Origin: Flavimobilis rhizosphaerae
GTDB lineage: Bacteria > Actinomycetota > Actinomycetes > Actinomycetales > Cellulomonadaceae
NCBI RefSeq assembly: GCF_014852685.1
Contig: NZ_JACZDF010000001.1
Coordinates: forward strand, 434,001 to 498,000
Direction: 5' to 3'
Length of the DNA stretch: 64,000 nucleotides
Shown here: positions 9,954-19,144 of the stretch, one piece after another
Layout: every line of letters starts with the position of its first letter
Position numbering within the stretch: the first letter of the stretch is position 1
Notes under the pieces: model-generated
Database searches by the model: none
Told to the model about the DNA's origin: nothing
The model's input: only the letters and a program-made list of their open reading frames with translations
Program-made: the position numbers and the translations under genes

Positions 9954-11294
9954 GTGGGCACGACCGGTTCTGGGAGCAGCAGGTCCGTCCTGCACGACCT
10001 TGCCGAGCCTGCGCACGCTCCGGGCATCACGCCTGGTCCAGAGGTGACCGAGGCGGACCGGACGAGGATGATCGAGAAGCTTCTCGCGGCCGCGCTCGTC
10101 GTCATCGCCGGCGCGTGGTACCCCGTCGTCGGAGGTCTCACCGTCGCGACGGTCCTCGCGGTCGCGCTCGCCCCGGTCCTGCTGTCGTCGCTCCGACGGT
10201 TCCGCGGCGCATCCGGCCTCTTCCTCCTGTGGCTCGCGGCGATCGGTGCGGGCCTGCTCCTCGCCAACCTCGCCCACCCGGAGTCGACGGTCCTGCCGAA
10301 CGTCACGCGCGACGGCGCCTTCCACCTGCTCGGTGTGACGTTCGGGGTGCCCGTCGTCCTCTGGGCGCGCGAGCGCTGGAGCGATCCGGCGGTGGGCCTG
10401 TTCTTCGGTCTCGGGATGCTCGCGACGGCGATGACGGACCTCTCGCCGATCAACCCGTGGAAGTTCACGCTGTCGGTGCCCGTGGCGGTCGTCGTGCTGT
10501 CGATCGCCTGGCTGCGTCGCTCGCGACGGCTCGAGATCGCTGCGCTGCTCGCCGTGGCCGGTCTGTGCGCGGTCAACGACTCGCGCTCGATGTTCGGTCT
10601 CGTCCTGATGACGGCGGCGATCGTCGCGGGGCAGGAGTGGCGCGAGCGCTCGCGGCTGCGCCGGGGGCGGGGCCGGGCGAAGCGTCGTGGAAGCGTGCTC
10701 GGGCTCTTCCTGCTCGTCGCGGTCCTCGGTGGCGGTGCCTACCAGCTCGGGCAGGCTCTTGCGCTCGAGGGGGCGCTCGGCACCGCTGCCGCGGAACGCT
10801 CGGCGCGGCAGATCGAGCAGTCCGGCTCGATGCTCGTCGGTTCGCGTCCTGAGATGGGGGCGACGATCGCGCTTGTGCGGGAGCGCCCCCTCGGCTTCGG
10901 CCTCGGGGTCCTGCCCGACGGTACCGAGCTGCGTGCCGCGAAGATCGGGATGTCCGGTCTCGGCTACGACCCGAACAACGGCTACGTCGAGAGGTATATG
11001 TTCGGTCGTGGTGTCGAGGTCCACTCGGTCGTCGGTGATCTGTGGGCCTGGTCCGGGCTCGTGGGCCTCCTCCTCGGCGTGGTGCTGCTCGTCGTCGTCG
11101 GTCGGGGTCTGCTCGGGCGTCTCGTCGACGGGACGGCGTCAGCGCTGATCGTGCTGCTGAGCCTGCGGGTCCTCTGGGATCTGCTCTTCGCGCCGTTCGC
11201 GAGCACGATGGTGTTCCTCACCCTGCTTCTGGGCCTTCTGCTCGTCCGGCGAGAGGCGACGGACCCATCCTCCGAGGCGTCCTTGCGGGCGTGA
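9954..11294 (+). CDS. O-antigen ligase / Wzy-type polymerase family membrane protein
   Basis: 446 residues from GTG 9954, preceded by GAGGGGCGGAG. About ten hydrophobic segments and a long outer loop between roughly residues 265 and 350 match the Wzy/WaaL (O-antigen ligase family) architecture. The loop contains the arginine/glycine-rich stretch RERPLGFGLG followed by NNGYVE and an HSVVGDLW segment, as expected for the periplasmic catalytic loop in this family. It would polymerise lipid-linked repeat units or transfer glycan to an acceptor. It follows a GT2 gene by 32 bases in the same direction and ends at a strong hairpin. Confidence 0.8.
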   Translation: MGTTGSGSSRSVLHDLAEPAHAPGITPGPEVTEADRTRMIEKLLAAALVVIAGAWYPVVGGLTVATVLAVALAPVLLSSLRRFRGASGLFLLWLAAIGAGLLLANLAHPESTVLPNVTRDGAFHLLGVTFGVPVVLWARERWSDPAVGLFFGLGMLATAMTDLSPINPWKFTLSVPVAVVVLSIAWLRRSRRLEIAALLAVAGLCAVNDSRSMFGLVLMTAAIVAGQEWRERSRLRRGRGRAKRRGSVLGLFLLVAVLGGGAYQLGQALALEGALGTAAAERSARQIEQSGSMLVGSRPEMGATIALVRERPLGFGLGVLPDGTELRAAKIGMSGLGYDPNNGYVERYMFGRGVEVHSVVGDLWAWSGLVGLLLGVVLLVVVGRGLLGRLVDGTASALIVLLSLRVLWDLLFAPFASTMVFLTLLLGLLLVRREATDPSSEASLRA

Positions 11295-11363
11295 CCGTCG
11301 TTCGGGGCCCACGCTGCTCCTTCGCCGGGGTGGTGCGCCTCGCGCAGCACGTCGCTCGTCACG

Positions 11364-11402
11364 CGACGATGCCCGGCCCCTTCCGGGCGCCGGGCATCGT
11401 CG
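11364..11402. terminator. Bidirectional hairpin terminator
   Basis: Perfect 14-bp inverted repeat (CGACGATGCCCGGC and its complement) with an 11-base loop, between the convergent polymerase-like gene and a small membrane protein gene. It should serve both strands. Confidence 0.75.
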
Positions 11403-11423
11403 TGCGCGAGGATCGACGGGGTG

Positions 11424-11657
11424 TCAGCGGGCATCTCCCCAGACGTCGTTCCAGATCTCGGACCATGTGCCGTCTGCGTGGCGGCGCGGGAGCGTGAACG
11501 ACGTGTCGAGGTGGGCCGCGGGTGTCCACGTCACGGGTGGGGTGACGGGGAGCGAGGGCGCGTCGACGTGGCGCCGTGCGCGTCGGATGACGAGCATGAC
11601 GATGAGCAGCGACAGCACGATGACGGCGGCTGCGGGTGCATGGAGCTCGGCGAGCAT
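11424..11657 (-). CDS. Small single-pass membrane protein, unknown function
   Basis: 77 residues from ATG 11657, with a good GGAGGA ribosome-binding site six bases upstream. One N-terminal membrane helix (AAAVIVLSLLIVMLVI, residues 10-25) is followed by Arg-rich residues (positive-inside) and a Pro/Trp-containing tail ending in WSEIWNDVWGDAR. The tail has several regularly spaced tryptophans. I do not recognise a family. It is divergent from mfd and convergent with the polymerase-like gene. The ribosome-binding site, helix topology and terminator placement argue that it is real rather than an antisense frame. Confidence 0.65.
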   Translation of the reverse strand: MLAELHAPAAAVIVLSLLIVMLVIRRARRHVDAPSLPVTPPVTWTPAAHLDTSFTLPRRHADGTWSEIWNDVWGDAR

Positions 11658-11855
11658 CGGTCCTCCTCGGGTCGGCGCCGGGGTGACCGGCCTGGATCGA
11701 TCGTCGCGAGCCCTCGGGGTCATCCGACAGGGGAGGGCGGGGTGAGCACCGGGGTGATTGGTGGCGGTGACGCTCATGTGGCCGGGGGAGAGCGCGGGCG
11801 TAGACTCGGGGCCGAAAATCCGTCGTCCGGGGTGCTTGCCCCACCTTGGAGAACC

Positions 11856-14800
11856 ATGTCCCTCACCGGTGTGCTCGCCCTCCTGCGCCAGGATGCGGCG
11901 GTCGCCGACGCGGCCGGCCGCGTGAGTGCGCGCGGTGCTCTCGACGTCGTCGCGCCCGCGGGTGTGCGGCCGGGCCTGCTCGCGCTGCTCGCGGGCGCGG
12001 ACCCGGACGCCGCGGCCGCGGCGGGCGCGGAGGTCGCGGACGTCGTCTACCGGACGGGCCGTCCGCTCGTCGTCGTCACCGCGACGGGGCGCGAGGCCGA
12101 CGAGACCGCGGCGGCGCTGTCGTGCTACCTGCCGGCGGACGACGTCGCGGTGCTCCCGGCGTGGGAGACGCTCCCGCACGAGCGGCTCTCGCCGCGAGCG
12201 GACACGGTCGCGAACCGTCTCGGCGTCATGCGTCGGCTCGCGCACCCCTCGGGGGAGCGGGGCGTCGACGGTCCCGTCCGTGTGCTCGTCGTGCCGGTGC
12301 GTTCGCTGCTGCAGCCGGTCGTCGCGGGACTCGGGGACCTCGAGCCGGTCCAGCTGCGGGCGGGCGACCGCGTCGACCTCACGGACGTCGCGCAGCGGCT
12401 CACGGACGCGGCGTACACGCGCGTCGACATGGTCGAGCGGCGCGGCGAGTTCGCGGTGCGCGGCGGGATCCTCGACGTCTTCCCGCCGACGGAGGACCAC
12501 CCGGTGCGCGTCGAGCTGTGGGGCGAGGACGTCGAGGAGGTCCGCTGGTTCGCGGTCGCCGACCAGCGCAGCCTCGAGATCGCGGAGCACGGTCTGTGGG
12601 CGCCACCGTGCCGCGAGCTGTTGCTCACGCCGAAGGTGCGCGAGCGGGCCGCTGCGCTCGTCGAGCGTCTGCCGGGGGCGACGGAGATGCTCGACCGCAT
12701 GGCCCAGGGCATCGCGGTCGAGGGCATGGAGTCGCTCACGCCTGCGCTTGTCGACGAGATGGTGCCCGTGCTCGATCTCGTGCCGGACGACGCGCTGCTC
12801 GTCGTCGCGGATCCCGAGCGCGTTCGCCGCAGGGCGCACGACCTCGTCGCGACGACAGAGGAGTTCCTCGCGGCGGCGTGGACGTCGGCCGCGGCGGGCG
12901 CCGCGACGCCGCTCGACCTCTCGGCGGCCTCGTTCCTCACGATCGCGGACGTCCGCGACCTCGCGGCCGTGCGCGGGCTGGGGTGGTGGACCCTCACGCC
13001 GTTCGCGCACGGACCGGAGGGGGAGGACGTCACGGTCGTCGATGAGGACGCCCCGGTGCTGCGTGTCGGTGCTCGCGACGTCGAGACGTACCGCGGTGAC
13101 GTGCAGCGGGCGCTCGACGACGTGCGCGGGCTGCAGCTCGCGGGATGGCACCTCGTGCTCTCGACCGAGGGGCACGGCCCGGCGCGCCGCATGACCGAGC
13201 AGCTCTCCGCGGAGGGCACGGCCGCGCGTCTCGTGAGCGATGTGCCGCTCGCTCCCGAGGGCGGGGTCGTCCACGTGCTCGCGGCGCCCGTCGGTCAGGG
13301 CTTCGTCCACCCGGAGCTGCGGCTCGCCGTGTTCTCGGAGGCCGATCTCACGGGCCGGGCCGGCAGCTCGACGCGCGACATGCGGCGCATGCCGTCGAAG
13401 CGCCGCAACGTCGTCGACCCGCTCGCGCTGCGGCCGGGGGACTTCGTCGTCCACGAGCAGCACGGTGTCGGGCGGTTCGTCGAGCTCGTGCAGCGGACGA
13501 CGGGCGCGGGCGCGAAGAAGGCGGTCCGGGAGTACCTCGTCGTCGAGTACGCGTCGTCGAAGCGGGGGCAGCCGGGCGACCGGCTGTTCGTCCCGACGGA
13601 CCAGCTCGACCAGGTGACGAAGTACACGGGTGGGGAGTCGCCGACGCTCAACCGCATGGGTGGCGCGGACTGGCAGAAGACGAAGGCGAAGGCACGCAAG
13701 CACGTCAAGCAGATCGCGGGCGAGCTCGTGCGGCTGTACTCGGCGCGCATGGCGACGCAGGGCCACGCGTTCGGGCCGGACACCCCGTGGCAGCGTGAGC
13801 TCGAGGACGCGTTCGCGTACGTCGAGACGCCGGACCAGCTCGCGACGATCGAGGAGGTCAAGGCGGACATGGAGAAGCCGGTCCCGATGGACCGGCTCGT
13901 GTGCGGCGACGTCGGGTACGGCAAGACGGAGATCGCGGTGCGGGCGGCGTTCAAGGCCGTGCAGGACGGCAAGCAGGTCGCCGTCCTCGTCCCGACGACG
14001 CTGCTCGTCAACCAGCACCTGGAGACGTTCACGGAGCGTTACGCGGCGTTCCCGGTGACGGTCAAGGCGCTCTCGCGCTTCCAGACGGACGCCGAGGCCG
14101 AGGCGGTGCTCGCGGGGCTCAAGGATGGTTCGGTCGACGTCGTCATCGGCACGCACCGGCTCCTCACGGGGCTCATGCGGTTCAAGGACCTCGGGCTCGT
14201 CATCATCGACGAGGAGCAGCGGTTCGGCGTCGAGCACAAGGAGACGCTCAAGCAGCTGCGCACGAATGTCGACGTGCTCGCGATGTCGGCGACGCCGATC
14301 CCGCGGACGCTCGAGATGGCGGTGACGGGCATCCGTGAGATGTCGACGCTGCAGACGCCCCCGGAGGAGCGTCACCCGGTGCTCACGTACGTCGGCGCGT
14401 ACGACGACAAGCAGATCACGGCGGCCGTGCGGCGCGAGCTGCTGCGCGAGGGGCAGGTCTTCTACGTCCACAACAAGGTCGACACGATCTCGAAGGCTGC
14501 GGCCCGGCTCCAGGAGCTCGTGCCGGAGGCCCGGATCGCGACGGCGCACGGCAAGATGAACGAGAACCAGCTCGAGCAGGTGATCCAGGACTTCTGGGAC
14601 AAGAAGTTCGACGTCCTCGTGTCGACGACGATCATCGAGACGGGCCTCGACATCTCGAACGCCAACACGCTCATCCTCGAGCGGGCCGACGTCCTCGGCC
14701 TCTCGCAGCTCCACCAGCTGCGCGGGCGCGTGGGTCGTGGCCGCGACCGCGCGTACGCGTACTTCCTCTACCCGCCGGAGAAGCCGCTCACGGAGACGGC

Positions 14801-15497
14801 GCACGACCGCCTCGCGACGATGGCGGCCCACACCGACCTTGGTGCGGGTATGCAGATCGCCATGAAGGACCTCGAGATCCGTGGTGCGGGCAACCTCCTC
14901 GGCGGTGAGCAGTCGGGGCATATCGCGGGTGTCGGCTTCGACCTCTACGTGCGCATGGTCGGTGAGGCCGTCGCGGCCTACCGGGGTGACGCGGAGGAGG
15001 AGGCTCCCGAGGTCTCGATCGAGCTCCCGGTCGACGCGCACGTGCCGCACGACTACATCGCGCACGAGCGGCTGCGGCTCGAGGCGTACCAGAAGATCGC
15101 GGCCGCGCAGACGGACGAGGTCCTCGCGGAGGTGCGGGCCGAGCTCGTCGACCGCTACGGGCCTGTGCCCGAGGCCGTTGCGGCACTCTTCGAGGTCGCG
15201 TCGTTCCGGAACTTCGTGCGGGCCGCGGGTCTGCGCGACGTCACGGCGCAGGGCAAGCACATCCGCTTCGCACCGCTCGAGCTGCCCGAGTCGGCGACGC
15301 TGCGCCTCCAGCGGCTCTACCCGGGCAGCATGCTCAAGCCCGCGATCCGGGCGGTGCTCGTCCCGTTCCCGACGACGGCGCGCATCGGCGGTCGGCCGCT
15401 GCACGGGGCGGAGGTCCTCGCCTGGGCGCGGCAGTTCGTCGAGGCGATCGTTCTCGGGAACGTCGCCTCGGCGGCGGCGCGTGGGACGTCGGGGTAG
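11856..15497 (+). CDS. mfd: Transcription-repair coupling factor Mfd
   Basis: 1,213 residues from ATG 11856 (TTGGAGAA upstream); typical family length is 1,150-1,200. Mfd is an ATP-driven DNA translocase that removes stalled RNA polymerase and recruits UvrA. The N-terminal UvrB-like domain is followed by the CarD-like RNA-polymerase interaction domain (FVVHEQHGVGRF). The RecG-like motor carries Walker A GDVGYGKTEIA (K690) and the DEEQ box (IIDEEQRF, near residue 785); motif VI is in RGRVGRGRDRAYAYF. The C-terminal UvrA-masking domain is present. It opens the conserved mfd-mazG-eno backbone, but two glycan genes intervene before mazG here. Family certain. Confidence 0.98.
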   Translation: MSLTGVLALLRQDAAVADAAGRVSARGALDVVAPAGVRPGLLALLAGADPDAAAAAGAEVADVVYRTGRPLVVVTATGREADETAAALSCYLPADDVAVLPAWETLPHERLSPRADTVANRLGVMRRLAHPSGERGVDGPVRVLVVPVRSLLQPVVAGLGDLEPVQLRAGDRVDLTDVAQRLTDAAYTRVDMVERRGEFAVRGGILDVFPPTEDHPVRVELWGEDVEEVRWFAVADQRSLEIAEHGLWAPPCRELLLTPKVRERAAALVERLPGATEMLDRMAQGIAVEGMESLTPALVDEMVPVLDLVPDDALLVVADPERVRRRAHDLVATTEEFLAAAWTSAAAGAATPLDLSAASFLTIADVRDLAAVRGLGWWTLTPFAHGPEGEDVTVVDEDAPVLRVGARDVETYRGDVQRALDDVRGLQLAGWHLVLSTEGHGPARRMTEQLSAEGTAARLVSDVPLAPEGGVVHVLAAPVGQGFVHPELRLAVFSEADLTGRAGSSTRDMRRMPSKRRNVVDPLALRPGDFVVHEQHGVGRFVELVQRTTGAGAKKAVREYLVVEYASSKRGQPGDRLFVPTDQLDQVTKYTGGESPTLNRMGGADWQKTKAKARKHVKQIAGELVRLYSARMATQGHAFGPDTPWQRELEDAFAYVETPDQLATIEEVKADMEKPVPMDRLVCGDVGYGKTEIAVRAAFKAVQDGKQVAVLVPTTLLVNQHLETFTERYAAFPVTVKALSRFQTDAEAEAVLAGLKDGSVDVVIGTHRLLTGLMRFKDLGLVIIDEEQRFGVEHKETLKQLRTNVDVLAMSATPIPRTLEMAVTGIREMSTLQTPPEERHPVLTYVGAYDDKQITAAVRRELLREGQVFYVHNKVDTISKAAARLQELVPEARIATAHGKMNENQLEQVIQDFWDKKFDVLVSTTIIETGLDISNANTLILERADVLGLSQLHQLRGRVGRGRDRAYAYFLYPPEKPLTETAHDRLATMAAHTDLGAGMQIAMKDLEIRGAGNLLGGEQSGHIAGVGFDLYVRMVGEAVAAYRGDAEEEAPEVSIELPVDAHVPHDYIAHERLRLEAYQKIAAAQTDEVLAEVRAELVDRYGPVPEAVAALFEVASFRNFVRAAGLRDVTAQGKHIRFAPLELPESATLRLQRLYPGSMLKPAIRAVLVPFPTTARIGGRPLHGAEVLAWARQFVEAIVLGNVASAAARGTSG

Positions 15498-15714
15498 TCG
15501 GCAAGGATGCTCCCACCCGGCTGATACCTCTGCTCGCCCGCGCCTCACCCCGCGCCTTGAGTCTCACCCGCGCAGGTCACCCGACCCCCACCCCGCACAG
15601 GGGTGCCGGTTGATCCCGACTCGCTCCTAGGTTGGGTCCAGCGGGGCCGGGGGCGCCGCGCTTGGCGCGGGCCGGAATGCCGCGCCGGCGGTCGACGGAT
15701 GGGGAGCAGAGCAC

Positions 15715-16200
15715 ATGGGTGCAGGGCAGGTGCGTGCCGCAGGGGCGGCGCGCAAGGTGGTCGGGTACGCACCGGGCGCGTGGGACCTCTTTCACGTCGG
15801 TCACCTCAACGTCCTGCGGCACGCAGCCGCGCGCTGCGACTACCTCATCGCCGGCGTCGTCGACGACGACATGCTCGAGCTCGCGAAGGGTCGCCGTCCC
15901 GTCGTGCCTGCGCTCGAGCGTGCGGAGATCGTCCGCAGCGTGCGGTTCGTCGACGAGGTCGTCGTCGAGACCCAGCCCGACAAGCTCCAGACGTGGCGCG
16001 AGCACCCCTTCGACCTCTTCTTCAAGGGTGACGACTGGCGCGGCACTGCCGCGGGCGAGGACCTCGAGCGCCGCTTCGGCGACGTCGGGGTCGAGGTCGT
16101 CTACTTCCCCTACACGATGCACACCTCGAGCACGCAGCTGCGGCGTGCGCTCTCCCTCCTCGACCCTCTCGCGACGCTCGCGGGCGTCGCGACCGAGTGA
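15715..16200 (+). CDS. Cytidylyltransferase-like nucleotidyltransferase (TagD/RfaE-like)
   Basis: 161 residues. The HxGH nucleotide-binding motif is in WDLFHVGHLNVL and the C-terminal signature equivalent to RTxGISTT is YTMHTSSTQLRR. These are the two hallmarks of the small cytidylyltransferase family that includes glycerol-3-phosphate cytidylyltransferase TagD. FFKGDDW between them is also typical. It would activate a phosphorylated small alcohol or sugar as its CDP form for a surface polymer. The next gene, 13 bases on, is a phosphoglycosyl transferase, supporting that role. The substrate is not determinable here. ATG 15715 fits family length. Confidence 0.85.
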   Translation: MGAGQVRAAGAARKVVGYAPGAWDLFHVGHLNVLRHAAARCDYLIAGVVDDDMLELAKGRRPVVPALERAEIVRSVRFVDEVVVETQPDKLQTWREHPFDLFFKGDDWRGTAAGEDLERRFGDVGVEVVYFPYTMHTSSTQLRRALSLLDPLATLAGVATE

Positions 16201-16213
16201 CGTAGACGTTGAC

Positions 16214-17833
16214 GTGGCCCACCCGATTGGTGCACCTCTCCCCGGCAGGCTCCCCGTCGGGCTCCCGGCCGGGGCGGACTCGGCGGTGGGTTCGGGCGTC
16301 CGCCGGTTCTTCGCGACCGTCCACGCGCCGCGACTCGGCGGCGCTCCTGGAGCGCGGACGACGCCGGACGGCAGCGCCGTCACGACGCCGGACGGCAGCG
16401 TCGTCACGCCGCGGGTCGCCGGCAGGCGCCGCATCCTCGACAGCGTCCCGTGGACGGGACGGTACTCGTCGCTCGTGACGCTTCTCGACGCTGCGGCGAT
16501 CCTCGCCGCCGCGACCGTCGCCGTGCGCCCGTGGTCGGGCGGCGACGTCGCGGGCCGGGCGGTCGTCGCGGCGCTCGTCGTCGTCCTGTGGCTCGGCGGG
16601 CTCGTCGTCGAGAAGACGCGAGACCGGCGGATCGTCGGGATCGGGCTCGAGGAGTACTCGCGGGTGTGGCGGGCCAGCTGGCACGTCGTCGCGGCCGTCG
16701 GGCTCGCCGCGTTCCTCGTGGGCGCGGGAGTCGACCGCGCGGTCGTCGTCGTGCTCTTCGTTGCCGGGCTGCCCCTCGTGCTCCTCGCGCGCTTCGGCGC
16801 GCGCACCTACCTCAAGAGCCTCCGGGACGAGGGACGCGCACTGTCGCGCCTCATCGTCACGGGCTCGCGGACCTGCGTCGCGGAGCTCGTCGCGGACCTC
16901 AACAGCAACCCGCGGGCCGGCTACCTCGTCGTGGGCGCGTGCATCCCCGGGGGCGACCCGCTCGCGGGCGAGACTATCGCCGGGATCCCCGTGCTCGGCG
17001 ACGTCGCGGACGTCCCCCACCAGGTGCGGGTCGTGCAGGCGCACGCGGTCGCGGTCGTCGGGGCCGACAGTCTGACGGCGGGCGTCGTGCGAGACCTCGG
17101 CTACCGGCTCGAGTCGACGGGCACGGACCTCATCGTCGCTCCCGGGCTCGTCGACGTCGCCGGACCGCGGGTCGTCCTCAGCCCGGCCGAGGGCCTCTCC
17201 CTCGTGCACGTCGATGCGCCGCAGTTCTCGGGCGCGCGCTACGTCGCGAAGTCGGCGCTCGACCGGGGTCTCGCGCTCGCAGCGCTGCTCGTCCTCGCGC
17301 TGCCGATGCTCGTCATCGCAGTGTGCGTGCGCGCGACGAGCTCAGGCCCCGTGCTCTACCGGCAGCGGCGGGTCGGGCGCGACGGCAGGCCCTTCCAGAT
17401 GCTCAAGTTCCGTTCGATGCGCGTCGGCGCCGACGCGGAGCTCGCGACCCTCGCCGCCGCGAACGAGGGCGCCGGTCCGCTCTTCAAGATGCGTGACGAC
17501 CCGCGGGTCACGCGGGTCGGCGCGGTCCTGCGTCGGTACTCGCTCGACGAGCTTCCGCAGTTGCTCAACGTGCTGCGCGGCGACATGAGCCTCGTCGGAC
17601 CGCGGCCCCCGCTGCCGACGGAGGTCGCACAGTACGACGGCCACGCGCCACGTCGGATGCTCGTCAAGCCCGGCCTCACCGGGCTGTGGCAGGTCTCGGG
17701 GCGGTCCGACCTCTCGTGGGAAGAGGGCCTGCGCAAGGACCTCTACTACGTCGAGAACTGGTCGCTCGTCGGTGACGTGCTCATCCTCGCGCGCACGTTC
17801 CGTGCGGTGCTCGCGCACGAGGGCGCGTACTGA
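16214..17833 (+). CDS. Undecaprenyl-phosphate glycosylphosphotransferase (sugar transferase)
   Basis: About 539 residues from GTG 16214; the start is uncertain and GTG 16286 is possible, because no strong ribosome-binding site is visible. Four or so membrane helices (about residues 90-200) precede a Rossmann-like CoA-binding-type domain. Another helix (ALAALLVLALPMLVIAVCV) and the catalytic bacterial sugar transferase domain follow, with FQMLKFRSMR, SLDELPQLLNVLRGDMSLVG, GPRPPLP and PGLTGLWQVSGRS all intact. It starts repeat-unit synthesis by moving sugar-1-phosphate to undecaprenyl phosphate. The N-terminal region has a short TTPDGS duplication. It is paired with the cytidylyltransferase and belongs functionally with the glycan genes before mfd. 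Confidence 0.92.
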   Translation: MAHPIGAPLPGRLPVGLPAGADSAVGSGVRRFFATVHAPRLGGAPGARTTPDGSAVTTPDGSVVTPRVAGRRRILDSVPWTGRYSSLVTLLDAAAILAAATVAVRPWSGGDVAGRAVVAALVVVLWLGGLVVEKTRDRRIVGIGLEEYSRVWRASWHVVAAVGLAAFLVGAGVDRAVVVVLFVAGLPLVLLARFGARTYLKSLRDEGRALSRLIVTGSRTCVAELVADLNSNPRAGYLVVGACIPGGDPLAGETIAGIPVLGDVADVPHQVRVVQAHAVAVVGADSLTAGVVRDLGYRLESTGTDLIVAPGLVDVAGPRVVLSPAEGLSLVHVDAPQFSGARYVAKSALDRGLALAALLVLALPMLVIAVCVRATSSGPVLYRQRRVGRDGRPFQMLKFRSMRVGADAELATLAAANEGAGPLFKMRDDPRVTRVGAVLRRYSLDELPQLLNVLRGDMSLVGPRPPLPTEVAQYDGHAPRRMLVKPGLTGLWQVSGRSDLSWEEGLRKDLYYVENWSLVGDVLILARTFRAVLAHEGAY

Positions 17834-17979
17834 CGTCCACGCTCCGGGTCGGACCCACCCCCTGCCGCCGCACCGCGGCGGTCGTCCGCCCCGGCCCCGC
17901 GTCCGGGTCGTTGCTGACGAGTGGCGGCGACGCCCCGGGCGCCTCCTGCACGCGGGGCCGGCTGGGTCATGATGGCTCC

Positions 17980-18666
17980 ATGAGCGATGCCTGGGACGAC
18001 CTCGTCAGCACGATGGACCGCCTGCGGTCCCCGGGTGGTTGCCCGTGGGACGCCGAGCAGACGCACGAGAGCCTGGTGCGGTACCTGCTCGAGGAATCGG
18101 CCGAGCTTGCGGAGGCCATCGAGACAGGTGACCGCGAGGGCCTGCGTGAGGAGCTCGGCGACGTCCTGCTCCAGGTGGTCTTCCACGCCCGGGTCGCGCA
18201 GGAGGACGCGGACGACCCGTTCGACGTCGAGGACGTCGTGCGGGACCTCACGACAAAGCTCGTCCACCGGCACCCCCACGTCTTTGCGGGCACGCCGTTG
18301 GGTGACCTCGACGCGCAGTGGGACGCGCTCAAGGCGCGCGAGAAGCGGCGGGAGTCGGTGCTCGACGGTATTCCGGCGGGGCTCGGAGCGCTCGCGGCCG
18401 CGCAGAAGGTGCGAGGACGGCTACGGCGGGCTGGGCTCCTCGAGGCAGCGCTCGGCGACCTGCACGGCGGGGATCCGGCGTCCGGTGAGGTCGGGGCGCG
18501 CACGGCGGGTGGCGAGCTCGGCGAGCGGCTGGTCGAGCTCGTCGCGGAGGCGGACGCGGCCGGGGTCGATCTCGAGAGCGAGCTGCGGGTCCGGACGGCG
18601 CGGCTCACAGCCGTGGCGCGGAGGGTTGAGCGTGAGGGGGCTGTGGCTGAGGAGGCCCGCGACTGA
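17980..18666 (+). CDS. mazG: MazG nucleoside triphosphate pyrophosphohydrolase
   Basis: 228 residues from ATG 17980. MazG hydrolyses aberrant or excess nucleoside triphosphates to monophosphates. The metal-binding helix pair EESAELAEAIE followed by EELGDVLLQVVFHAR matches the EExxE...ExxD signature, and the N-terminal CPWDAEQTHESL is classic MazG. The C-terminal part carries KLVHRHPHVF and a second helical segment but is degenerate, as in actinobacterial forms. A CATGAT hexamer ends six bases before ATG, suggesting leaderless transcription. It sits between mfd and eno as in mycobacteria. Confidence 0.95.
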   Translation: MSDAWDDLVSTMDRLRSPGGCPWDAEQTHESLVRYLLEESAELAEAIETGDREGLREELGDVLLQVVFHARVAQEDADDPFDVEDVVRDLTTKLVHRHPHVFAGTPLGDLDAQWDALKAREKRRESVLDGIPAGLGALAAAQKVRGRLRRAGLLEAALGDLHGGDPASGEVGARTAGGELGERLVELVAEADAAGVDLESELRVRTARLTAVARRVEREGAVAEEARD

Positions 18667-18670
18667 GAGG

Positions 18671-18770
18671 GTCCGCGACCAAGAGGTCCGCGACCGAGGG
18701 TGAGGGCCCGCGACCAAGAGGTCCGCGACCGAGGGTGGGGGCCCGCGACCAATGGGGCCTGTGACCGAGG
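18671..18770. repeat. 36-bp tandem repeat directly after mazG
   Basis: About two and a half copies of a 36-bp unit, itself built from alternating GTCCGCGACCAAGAG and GTCCGCGACCGAGGG blocks, begin four bases after the mazG stop. Copies differ at a few positions. There is no coding signal on either strand. Confidence 0.8.
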
Positions 18771-19144
18771 TACGGAGGGGCGCGGCTCGACGGTTGTGGC
18801 CGCGGTCGTGTCCGCGGGGCGGGCGGGACCGCTGGAGTGGGGCGTGCGGGGCTGGGGCCGGGGGGCTGGCGTGGCTGGTGGGGGTGGGGTCGTGCGGGAC
18901 GTGCAGAACCGCGAGGTCTCGCCATGCGGACCGCCGGAGAACATCCCATCTTGTACGACCCGCTCGGTTCTGCGCGCCGATGGGTGCAGTCGCCGACCCC
19001 GGGGCGCCTCGGGTTGTGGCCCTCGCAACTTTCCGTAAGGTTTCATTCGCGGGCCGGAGTCTTGCGGGAGGCGACCGGCGCGGGCGCGGCGATGTCGCAG
19101 CGCCAGGAACGGGTCATCGACGATCCTGAGCAAGGAGCCATTCA
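18771..19144. other. Non-coding upstream region of the alpha-amylase gene
   Basis: No gene supported. G-rich to about 18900, then mixed. An AT-richer patch at about 19025-19052 (CAACTTTCCGTAAGGTTTC) is the most promoter- or operator-like part. AAGGAG at 19132-19137 is the amylase ribosome-binding site. Confidence 0.4.

Noticed and set aside
11658-15548. Very long open frame on the minus strand opposite mfd
   Set aside because: Antisense frame opened by high GC; Arg/Asp/Leu-rich composition, no domain, and mfd is unmistakable. Only the short 77-codon end at 11424-11657 has a ribosome-binding site and helix.
18671-18770. CRISPR array
   Set aside because: Direct repeats are contiguous 36-bp units without unique spacers, and no cas genes are present.
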